A stretch of DNA of 64,000 nucleotides from Gammaproteobacteria bacterium (lineage in GTDB: Bacteria; Pseudomonadota; Gammaproteobacteria; Steroidobacterales; Steroidobacteraceae). The notes under the pieces are model-generated. The model worked only from the letters and a program-made list of their open reading frames with translations, made no database searches and was not told the origin of the DNA. The stretch lies in assembly GCA_025357835.1 (NCBI GenBank), contig JANYLM010000135.1, positions 1 through 64,000 of the forward strand. The letters are read 5' to 3'. Numbering within the stretch: position 1 is the stretch's first letter; the number at the start of each line of letters is the position of its first letter. The translations under genes and the position numbers were made by a program. Below are positions 56,878-64,000 of this stretch, piece by piece.

Positions 56878-59589
56878 CTAATCATGGGTCGGCCTCGCGA
56901 GCCCCTCCCCGAACTGGTGGATGATCATCAGTAACTTCCCTACTTCATAAGGCTTCGAAAGATGGGCTTGAAACCCAGCCTCGATAGCGCGCTCACGGTC
57001 CTCTTTGCGCCCAAAAGCCGTCACCGCGACGGCCGGCAACCGCTCGGCTGACAGCTTCAGTTCATTACGCACCCGCCGGATCAATTCGTACCCATCGATG
57101 CTAGGCAACCCGATATCGCTGATGAGCACGGTGAGAGACAATCCTTGCTCCCCTTTCAGCGCGGCCAGCGCGGCATTGGCTGTGCGCACGCCGAGGGCCC
57201 GCACCCCACGTTCCTCAAGGACGCGGACGAGAAAGTCGAGCATGAAAGGATCGTCTTCCACCACCAGCGCGTGCACGACCTTAAATCTGTCGATCCCGTG
57301 TTTTGCTGGATCGACGGTCCAGTAGCCCGATTGTTCGAGCGTCCCGGCATGCGACCCAGCATCGTGACTTCTTCCGATTTCGAACGGCAACGCAATGGTG
57401 AATCGCGCGCCGCGGCCCCGACCTGCACTCTCGGCGCGTACGCTGCCGCCGTGCATTTCCATGATCTGTTTGACGATAGCTAAACCCAACCCCAAGCCAC
57501 CATGATTGCGGGTGCTGGACCCATCTGCCTGCCGGAACCGGCCGAACACATGCGGCAAAAAGTCGGCGGATATGCCTTCCCCAGTATCCTCGATAGATAC
57601 TTCGAACGCGTGGTCCGTTCGACGTTGCCGCACGGTCACACGACCTCCCGCCGGCGTAAACTTCAGTGCGTTGGTCAGCAGGTTTCCCATGACCTGCTGT
57701 AGCCGGCCTAAGTCCGCCGACACCACCTTCGGCTCGGGGTCCGATTCATGGACGAGATTGATACCCTTCTCAGCCGCGGCGAGTTGCTGCGAGGCGACAC
57801 AATGTGCGGTCAATTCATTTAAATCGAGAGGTTTGAAGTCAAACGCGCTCTTGCCGGAGACGATGCTGCTCATATCCAGCAAATCCGAAATGATTTGCGA
57901 CTGTGTCATCGTGTTAGTGACAATGATTTTCAGACCCTTCTTTAGATCCTCATTCGCGTCGCCGAATTTCTTCAACAGGAGGCGACTCCAACCAACGATC
58001 ACCGAGAGCGGCGTGCGTAGCTCATGCGATAACGTCGCCAAAAACTCGTCTTTGACCCGGTTGCCGCTCTCCGCCTCGTGGCGCGCCGCTCGTTCGGCTT
58101 CGAGCAGATTCTCGCGCTCAATTTGCAGCGCACGCAGTTCATCTTCCATTTGCCGTTGTCGCGTAATATCAGTGTTGGTCCCGAAAATCTGCACGACCGT
58201 CCCGGAATTATCGCGAATGCACTTCATGCGCGAGAGGAACCAACGATATTCACCGTTCTTGCCGCGGAGCGGAAAGGTGTCTTCCCAGTCCAGGCTTTCC
58301 TTGACATGGTGCGCGAATTTCTGGATGACGCGTTCCGCATGATCGGGATGGTGCACCGCGTGCCAGCCCGCACCCTGCATCTGTTCAAGCGTAGTGCCTG
58401 TGTACTCAAACCAGTTCCGATTGAACCAATGAACCTGGCCTTCCGTGCCGGCGTCGGCAATCCACGCCAGTTGCGGGATATTATCCGCGAGGGTGCGGAA
58501 TCGCTTCTCACTCTCGTGCAATTGCCGCTCGGCGGCGTATCGAGCCGTAGCATCCTTGAAGACCAGCACGACTCCGGCAATTGCGCCGTCGCTCCCCCGG
58601 ATCGGCGCACCACTGTCCTCGATAGGGAGTTCCGTTCCGTCCTTCGCAATAAGCAACGTATGGTTGGCAAGCCCTACGACTTGACCATCGCGAAGGACCT
58701 TCTCAAGGGGGCTTTCCACAGTCCCGCGGGTGTGTTCGTTGACGATCCGAAAGATTTGATCGAGTGGTTTGCCGCGCGCTTGCGGCAGTGTCCATCCCGT
58801 GAGCTTCTCCGCGACCGGGTTCATGCGCTCGATTAGCCCTTGAGAATCGGTAGCAATAACTGCATCGCCGACGCTCGCCAACGTGGTCGCGAGGCGCTCC
58901 TCGCTCAGCCGAATCCGCGCCGTGTCCCGCGCCATGAGCGAGCGGAGCATCCACAGCAACAGCAGCCCGAGCGCTCCCATGGCACTCACCGCCGCTAGCA
59001 TCCAGGCGCTCGCTCGCGAGGCTTGCGCGTTATGCTGAGTGAGCAGGCGCTCTTCGTCGGCACGCATACCCGCCAGCTCGATCCGCAGCTCTTCCATGAT
59101 CGCCTTGCCTCGCCCGGCACGCACGGCCGCGACAGCCGCCGCCGACTGCCCGTTGTCTTGCAGTCTGATTGTCTCGGCGATCACTTCGATCCTCTGCTTC
59201 ACCGATGTCCGAACTGCCGCAAGCCGCCGCGCCTGGACCGCATTGTCTGCGGTCAGCCGTCCCAAGGCATCGAGCGTGTTGGGAAGCATCGCTATCGCGG
59301 AGCGATACGGCTCAAGGAAGCGCACATCGCCAGTTAATAGGTACCCCCACTGCCCCGTGTCGGCGTCCTGGAGGGTCGATAAAGTGGTCTCGATTTGCTG
59401 AAGAACTGCACGACTGTGAGCCACCCCCCCGGCGGCATTACTCTGGACACGCAACGCACCAAAGACCGCGAATAGACCTACCAGTAAACCAAACATGGAC
59501 AGCAGGAAGGCGCCGCGCCGCGAACCTACCTCGGATTCTGCCGTAAGACCTGCGGCGGAGCCACCGATGGCAACCATGGGAAAAGTCAT
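56878..59589 (-). CDS. CHASE3-PAS hybrid histidine kinase with CheB fossil at its N-terminus
   Basis: 903 residues. The first residues MTFPMVAIGGSAAGLTA copy the beginning of a CheB domain and lead straight into TM1 (about 28-47), a CHASE3 domain (about 50-190) and TM2 (about 193-215). Two PAS domains follow (about 225-345 and 350-480), then HisKA with LSHELRTPLSV (about 520), HATPase_c (DTGEGIS, GLGLGLAIVKQIMEMHGG) and a receiver (about 780-895; LVVEDDPFMLDF, LISDIGLPSIDG). From HisKA onward it is very similar to the kinase at 52343, so the two are paralogues. Both should autophosphorylate. Confidence 0.9.
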   Translation of the reverse strand: MTFPMVAIGGSAAGLTAESEVGSRRGAFLLSMFGLLVGLFAVFGALRVQSNAAGGVAHSRAVLQQIETTLSTLQDADTGQWGYLLTGDVRFLEPYRSAIAMLPNTLDALGRLTADNAVQARRLAAVRTSVKQRIEVIAETIRLQDNGQSAAAVAAVRAGRGKAIMEELRIELAGMRADEERLLTQHNAQASRASAWMLAAVSAMGALGLLLLWMLRSLMARDTARIRLSEERLATTLASVGDAVIATDSQGLIERMNPVAEKLTGWTLPQARGKPLDQIFRIVNEHTRGTVESPLEKVLRDGQVVGLANHTLLIAKDGTELPIEDSGAPIRGSDGAIAGVVLVFKDATARYAAERQLHESEKRFRTLADNIPQLAWIADAGTEGQVHWFNRNWFEYTGTTLEQMQGAGWHAVHHPDHAERVIQKFAHHVKESLDWEDTFPLRGKNGEYRWFLSRMKCIRDNSGTVVQIFGTNTDITRQRQMEDELRALQIERENLLEAERAARHEAESGNRVKDEFLATLSHELRTPLSVIVGWSRLLLKKFGDANEDLKKGLKIIVTNTMTQSQIISDLLDMSSIVSGKSAFDFKPLDLNELTAHCVASQQLAAAEKGINLVHESDPEPKVVSADLGRLQQVMGNLLTNALKFTPAGGRVTVRQRRTDHAFEVSIEDTGEGISADFLPHVFGRFRQADGSSTRNHGGLGLGLAIVKQIMEMHGGSVRAESAGRGRGARFTIALPFEIGRSHDAGSHAGTLEQSGYWTVDPAKHGIDRFKVVHALVVEDDPFMLDFLVRVLEERGVRALGVRTANAALAALKGEQGLSLTVLISDIGLPSIDGYELIRRVRNELKLSAERLPAVAVTAFGRKEDRERAIEAGFQAHLSKPYEVGKLLMIIHQFGEGLARPTHD

Positions 59590-59952
59590 GCGGGTCCCGC
59601 TTGGTGGAAAATGACGGTAAGAAGCATATTAACGCCTCCCGGCGGTTATATGTCGCTTGCGTCTCGTCCCGCGAATGACCGCTTACATCCACCGTGTAGT
59701 CCACAGCTCGCGGTTGCTTTGGCCTTACCCCCGTCGCGAATGCCGAGGACGCTAAGTTCGCCAGTGGGGTTCGGGATCTCGGTGCCGTTTTCACGACGAT
59801 GCACAACAAAGCAGCGCTGACTGCCAAAAAACTCCCGCGACGTCAGCGGCCCTTAGCGAATAGGCAGATCGCTTTTGATAGAAACCAGTGCCGCGAGCCT
59901 GCTATCCTGGGAACGCGGTGTTCCTCGTGAGCGCACAAGCAGCAGAACAGCC
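59590..59952. other. Divergent upstream region without genes
   Basis: 363 bases between the divergent CHASE3 kinase and the pseudokinase gene. No frame here looks coding. It must contain promoters for both genes, but no clear -35/-10 or operator was found. Confidence 0.4.
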
Positions 59953-61278
59953 ATGACCGAAACTTGGGCGAAATGGGAAAGTCTGGTCATTAGCGGAGTT
60001 TTTCCGCTGCGCCGATTTCTGAGTCGGTCAAATCACAGCGTCGTATTCCTTACCGAACACAAGGACTACGGTTACTCCGAGGCCGCCATCAAACTCATCC
60101 CTGCTCATCCGACTCGAGCGGAGGCACAGCTCTCCTACTGGCGCACGGTTGCCGGCTTCTCGCATCCGCGCCTGATTCGTGTATTCGACTCGGGCTCCTG
60201 CCAGATTGCGGGGCACCCATTTCTCTTCGTCGTCATGGAATATGCGGAGCAGACGCTTGCTCAGATTCTTCCTCGTCGGCCGCTCGATGCTGACGAAGTG
60301 GGGGCCATGCTCTCGCCCACCGTCGATGCCTTAGCTTTCATTCACGCCAAAGGCCTCGTGCATCGCAAGCTAAAACCACCCAACTTTCTGGTCGTCAATG
60401 GTCAGCTGAAGCTGGCGAGCGATACCATCCTACCGGCCGGCGATGCGAAGCTGGCGGGTGCGAAGCTCTCCGTATACGACCCTCCAGAAGCAAAGGACGG
60501 CAGGATTTCCGCCCCCGGAGACATTTGGGCGCTCGGCATAACGCTCGTTGAGGCGCTGACTCAGCGCCCTCCCGCGTGGCCCGATAGGCGCCCCGACACT
60601 CTTTCCCTGCCCGCCGATCTTCCTTCGCCCTTGGCCGAGACCGTCCGGCACTGCCTGAGTTACGACCCATCCGACCGCCCCACGATCCTTGAGCTCAAAG
60701 CGCAGACTGAACTTCCGGCGCAGACCACGATGAGTTCTGCACCGCAACCTGTGGCACTGCCCGCAAAGGACCCGAATACTCATCCGCTTGATATACCCAA
60801 ACGGCGCTTATCCGTACCGGCCATCGGAATCTTCGCCGTATTATTGGCTGTAGTTTGGATCGCCTTGCGTCTGCTGCACATTCATCACAATGCTCAACCC
60901 CCTCTTTCAGCGGCTTCGGACATTTCTTCGCAATCGCCTGCGCCGCCCGCTGTGCCTGTCCCACCGACTGTCACGCCCGTCATTGCGCCTGCCTCGGCGC
61001 TGCACCAAGTAATCCCAGATATTTCTCGCGGTGCGCGAGCCACGATTCGCGGTCAGATTAAGATAACCGTTCTAGTGACAGTGGATCAGTCAGGCAGCGT
61101 CATCAAGACGACCCTGGAGAAAAGGGGGGCCAGCAGATATTTCGCTCGCCTGGCCGCCGAAGCGGGCCGCCAATGGCGCTTCACTCAGGCGAACAATCCG
61201 GCACCTCGGAAGTGGCTACTGCACTTCGAATTCACACGCAATGGAGCCACCGGGTACGCGGAGGGTCCCCAGCTATAG
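59953..61278 (+). CDS. Membrane Ser/Thr pseudokinase with TonB-like periplasmic domain
   Basis: 441 residues from ATG 59953 (an in-frame extension to 59875 is possible). Cytosolic kinase-like domain about 15-265: AAIKLI keeps the ATP-binding Lys (47), and VMEYAEQTL forms the hinge. The catalytic HRD motif reads HRKLKPPNFL (about 136), with Asp replaced by Lys, and DFG is replaced by ASDTIL. The C-lobe has DIWALGITLVEALT and DPSDRPTILEL. TM about 289-310. A Pro-rich linker leads to a TonB C-terminal-like domain (about 350-435, ITVLVTVDQSGSVIKTTLEK). Unlikely to phosphorylate; probably an ATP-binding signalling scaffold joined to the envelope. Confidence 0.75.
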   Translation: MTETWAKWESLVISGVFPLRRFLSRSNHSVVFLTEHKDYGYSEAAIKLIPAHPTRAEAQLSYWRTVAGFSHPRLIRVFDSGSCQIAGHPFLFVVMEYAEQTLAQILPRRPLDADEVGAMLSPTVDALAFIHAKGLVHRKLKPPNFLVVNGQLKLASDTILPAGDAKLAGAKLSVYDPPEAKDGRISAPGDIWALGITLVEALTQRPPAWPDRRPDTLSLPADLPSPLAETVRHCLSYDPSDRPTILELKAQTELPAQTTMSSAPQPVALPAKDPNTHPLDIPKRRLSVPAIGIFAVLLAVVWIALRLLHIHHNAQPPLSAASDISSQSPAPPAVPVPPTVTPVIAPASALHQVIPDISRGARATIRGQIKITVLVTVDQSGSVIKTTLEKRGASRYFARLAAEAGRQWRFTQANNPAPRKWLLHFEFTRNGATGYAEGPQL

Positions 61279-61337
61279 CACCGTAACTCGGGAAAGTATC
61301 TTGGTCTTCGCCTCAATCCGGCGCTCCCCGGGCCGGC

Positions 61338-62006
61338 GCCTGCGAGGCCTCGTTGCGCCGCCTGCGTCTCGATGTGATCGATCCCTATTACGTGCATCGA
61401 ATCGATCCGATGCGCCCCGTCGAGGAAACCGTCGGCGTCATGGCCGAGCTCGTGCGCGAGGGCAAGGTGCGTGCAATCGGGCTGTCGGAAGTCTCTGCGA
61501 AGACGTTGCGCCGTGCCGCGGCCGTGCATCCCATAGCAGCGCTCCAGAGCGAATACTCCTCGTGGGCGCGCGAGGCAGAGCTCGAGGTGCTACCCGCCTG
61601 TCGCGAACTCGCAGTAACGTTCGTCGCCTTCGCTCCGCTGGGACGCGGCTTTCTCACGGGCGCAATCAAGAACACGGCCGGCCTTGCGCCGGACGACTAT
61701 CGTCTGCAGCAACCGCGCCTCCACGGCGACGCGGCCGCGCAGAATGCCCATCTCGTCGAACGACTCGCGGAAATTGCACGACAACAGGGCTGCACGCCGG
61801 CACAAGTCGCGCTTGCCTGGTTGCTCGCACAACAAGTGATTCCCATTCCAGGCACGCGCCGCACGCGGCGTCTCGAAGAGAACGTCGCCGCCGCGGCGAT
61901 CACATTGCCGACCGCAACGCGCGCGGCACTTGATAAAGCGTTTCCCGTGGGGGCTGCTGCCGGCGAGCGCTACGATGCCGAAGGAATGAAGCTTGTTAAC
62001 GTGTGA
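61338..62006 (+). pseudogene. Aldo/keto reductase lacking its N-terminal third
   Basis: The frame reads [20 protein letters not shown] and continues through [36 protein letters not shown] and [20 protein letters not shown] to the stop at 62006. That is the C-terminal two thirds of an aldo/keto reductase including the NADP-binding end. The first about 100 residues, with catalytic Asp and Tyr, are missing, and no plausible start codon or ribosome site is present. It begins about 60 bases after the pseudokinase stop codon. Confidence 0.7.
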
Positions 62007-62074
62007 GCGTGAGCGGCCGATTGGAGCGTAATCACATCCTGTGTGCTTTCCGGCACATAGGCCCACAGCATTCC

Positions 62075-62100
62075 TGCCGGACACATAGGTATGTGTCCGG
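62075..62100. repeat. Perfect 12-bp inverted repeat
   Basis: GCCGGACACATA-GG-TATGTGTCCGGC. The arms are perfect with a two-base spacer. A partial copy, CCGGCACATAGG, lies about 25 bases upstream (62049-62060). This could be a mobile-element end, a recombination site or an operator. The surrounding 62007-62331 holds no recognisable gene. Confidence 0.55.
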
Positions 62101-62331
62101 CCCGGCCGGAATAAGCTGTTCCCATCTGCCCGGAACAGGCCAGAGCGAATTGGGGCGCCCTGAGAGATTGCTCGGCGAACCCACCTGGTTCGTGTTGAAC
62201 CCCGGTCACCTGAAATCTGGTCAACGTTCTGTGCCGGTTCACACCCTGCGTACGGGACCGCACAGACCGCAACCGATGTTGTATACCAATATCTGGCCTG
62301 AGAGTTGGCGATTTACACGGAGTTAAAGGAT

Positions 62332-62526
62332 ATGGCCAGCTGTGCGTTAGACCTTTGGTCGACTTTCAAGCTTAGTGAATCAACCGCGACGGCCGCTCGT
62401 GAAGGCGAGTACCCGCGCCTCTCCACGGCGCACCGGTTGTTGCTTGCAGTCCAGATCGCTCGGATTGACGGAATTACAGTGGATGAAGCACATCGCCAAA
62501 TTCACGAACAATTGCGGATCTGGTAG
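62332..62526 (+). CDS. Small hypothetical protein
   Basis: 64 residues from ATG 62332, with AAAGGA just upstream. Soluble and helical (TAHRLLLAVQIARIDGITVD, EAHRQIHEQLRIW). No family recognised. It could be a DNA-binding or toxin/antitoxin-type small protein, but no motif supports this. Confidence 0.4.
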   Translation: MASCALDLWSTFKLSESTATAAREGEYPRLSTAHRLLLAVQIARIDGITVDEAHRQIHEQLRIW

Positions 62527-62574
62527 GCGCTAGCCGCGAATCGGCGTAGGCGAAACTCCCGAGGTCTATGGAGC

Positions 62575-62817
62575 GTGCGGCAACGCACAGAGCACGATTA
62601 CATAACCCGTATAAAGCGGTTTATGGATACCACATTAGCCAGGCCATTCGATCCCGTCGGAGACATCAATCCTCGACGCCCCGACGCGGAAGTCGACGAT
62701 ACCAGGAGAGTCCTGCGGCTGCATCGCCTGCGTGCGAATGCGGAGGCTGCTGGCAACACTGTACGCGTAGCCCAACTGGATTGGTGTATGTCTTGGATGA
62801 TCTATAAACACTACTAG
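62575..62817 (+). CDS. Small hypothetical protein, possible integrase N-terminal remnant
   Basis: 80 codons. The start MRQRTEHDYITRIKRFM resembles the SAM-like N-terminal helix of phage/integron integrases (RTEKAYVxWIRRF pattern), but the rest does not continue that fold and no catalytic domain follows. The stop codon overlaps the position where the start of the ATPase gene should be. Confidence 0.3.
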   Translation: MRQRTEHDYITRIKRFMDTTLARPFDPVGDINPRRPDAEVDDTRRVLRLHRLRANAEAAGNTVRVAQLDWCMSWMIYKHY

Positions 62818-63992
62818 CTAACCCATTTGCACCTGGCGCCGGCACTCCACCCCCGGAGCTGGCAGGCCGCAATGAACTCCGCGCCACACTCCGAATAGCG
62901 CTCGAACGAGCAAGGATCGGGCGCCCAGCCAAGAGTGCAATGCTCGTAGGTCTGCGCGGAGCAGGTAAAACGGTGCTTCTTGACCGCGTGCGTGAAGATG
63001 CGGAAGCCGCCGGTATTCATACGGTGCGCATCGAAGCCACGGAAGGACGGTCGCTTCCAGCCCTACTTGCACCGCAGCTTCGGCGAGCGCTGCTGCGATT
63101 GAGCCAGATCGAAAACGCCAAAGAGTACGCCGTGCGCGGACTACGCGCATTGGCCGGGTTCGCCAAGATGCTCAAGGTGACCTACGCCGATATAGAGGTG
63201 GGGTTGGACTATGAGCCCGAACCGGGTCTAGCCGATAACGGTGACCTCGAACACGACCTTCAGGCGCTGTTCGAACAAGTGGGTTTGGCGGCCAAGGCGG
63301 CCGGAACGGCATTGGCGATTTTCATCGACGAATTGCAGTACGTCGTGGAGCCGCAACTGGCGGTTCTGATCACGGCGATGCATCGAAAGGAACAAAGACG
63401 ACTCCCTATCGTACTGGTCGGTGCCGGGCTGCCGCAGTTACGCGGACAAATGGGCAACGCAAAATCTTATGCCGAAAGGCTATTCGATTTCCCAATGGTG
63501 GGCCCTCTGTCATCCGACGCCGCACGACTGGCGATCGAGAAGCCGCTGGCGGACGAGAACGTACGCATAACGATCGAAGCCATGAACATGATTCTGCAAG
63601 TCACCCAGGGTTACGCGTATTTCTTGCAGGAGTGGGGAAGCCATACATGGCTCGCTGCCAAAGATTCCCCGATCTTGCCGGAGGTTGTCAGGCTCGCGTC
63701 CATCACAGCGACTGCGGCGCTTGACGAGAGTTTCTTCCGCGTGCGTTTCGACAGACTTACTCCGAAAGAGAAGAAATATCTTCGTGCTATGGCGGACCTA
63801 GGATCAGGTCCGCATCGGTCAGGCGATATCGCGGGCTCGTTCGACGCGGCAGTATCGTCCCTGGCACCCACGCGCAGCTCGCTCATTTCGAAAGGGATGG
63901 TTTGGAGCCCGAATCACGGCGATACCGCGTTCACGGTGCCCATGTTCGACGAATTTATGAAGCGCGCCATGCCCGGTGACGAATGGCGTTAG
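62814..63992 (+). CDS. AAA-type ATPase with winged-helix C-terminus, start codon missing
   Basis: The frame is open from 62808 and reads ANPFAPGAGTPPPELAGRNE from 62817, the usual N-terminus of this ATPase family. The initiator position is occupied by CTA (62814) and there is no ATG, GTG or TTG before ATG 62940. Walker A is LVGLRGAGKTVLL. Walker B is LAIFIDELQYV, followed by sensor PIVLVGAGLPQL. The C-terminus (LTPKEKKYLRAMADL, SLISKGMVWSP) is a winged-helix/STAND-like end. If translated from 62940 the protein has 350 residues and begins right at Walker A. The gene ends about 8 bases before the window edge. Confidence 0.75.
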   Translation, partial: LANPFAPGAGTPPPELAGRNELRATLRIALERARIGRPAKSAMLVGLRGAGKTVLLDRVREDAEAAGIHTVRIEATEGRSLPALLAPQLRRALLRLSQIENAKEYAVRGLRALAGFAKMLKVTYADIEVGLDYEPEPGLADNGDLEHDLQALFEQVGLAAKAAGTALAIFIDELQYVVEPQLAVLITAMHRKEQRRLPIVLVGAGLPQLRGQMGNAKSYAERLFDFPMVGPLSSDAARLAIEKPLADENVRITIEAMNMILQVTQGYAYFLQEWGSHTWLAAKDSPILPEVVRLASITATAALDESFFRVRFDRLTPKEKKYLRAMADLGSGPHRSGDIAGSFDAAVSSLAPTRSSLISKGMVWSPNHGDTAFTVPMFDEFMKRAMPGDEWR

Positions 63993-64000
63993 TACGATGC

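Noticed and set aside
59590-59827. Minus-strand open frame upstream of the CHASE3 kinase
   Set aside because: Overlaps the kinase 5' end in another frame and has no conserved features.

Overview
The window is high-GC chromosomal DNA of a Gram-negative bacterium: it has outer-membrane porins, OmpA-type and BON-domain envelope proteins, lipoproteins and a TfpX/TfpZ pilin accessory protein. The gene mix (uup, mprF, DUF3034, TfpX/Z, tesB, htpX-like, DUF2897) suggests a gammaproteobacterium, perhaps of the Nevskiales/Steroidobacterales/Xanthomonadales group. That placement is inference from gene content; no rRNA, tRNA, CRISPR array or complete insertion sequence was seen.

Region 1 (1-32,850) looks mostly like backbone. 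A partial HtrA-like protease follows htpG, which has a clear heat-shock sigma-32 promoter. Then come cbpA, a collapsed htpX, a fatty-acid desaturase, an FAD-linked oxidase/GNAT pair, an operon of ferredoxin-NADP reductase-type enzyme, tesB and a small DUF2897 protein, an IclR regulator, mprF with a fossil of its virJ/acvB partner, uup, and a divergent module DUF3034 // truncated globin - cupredoxin-like protein - GGDEF/EAL. After that are a CHASE3 kinase, a porin, glpK, a YeiH-type exporter, a polyphosphate-glucokinase-like ROK kinase, TfpX/Z, a large hybrid kinase and a Tgt protein fused to an MnmC-type methyltransferase.

Region 2 (32,950-43,050) is signalling: CheW and a chemoreceptor, a histidine kinase-like protein that lacks its phospho-acceptor histidine but carries a receiver domain, a NarX-like kinase, an ArsR-PhzF pair driven from an apparently leaderless promoter, and an SDR-ECF sigma factor pair.

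Region 3 (43,050-64,000) looks accessory. It holds small periplasmic and membrane stress proteins (DUF4440, lipoprotein, OmpA/DUF4398, two BON proteins, YflT-like, GlsB, an LEA-like peptide), a divergent Nramp-family transporter, an ATP-grasp-like protein, two related hybrid kinases, a membrane pseudokinase with a TonB-like C-terminus, and an AAA-type ATPase without a visible start codon. It also contains many fossils: hemerythrin, receiver domain, aldo/keto reductase and an outer-membrane barrel.

The most striking general feature is repeated internal collapse of recognisable genes with the frame kept: htpX (two deletions), the CheB-CheR kinase and a receiver protein. There are also truncated neighbours (virJ, aldo/keto reductase, hemerythrin). 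The best candidates for new biology are the Tgt-MnmC fusion, the globin/cupredoxin/c-di-GMP module, the membrane pseudokinase and the leaderless self-operator arsR promoter.
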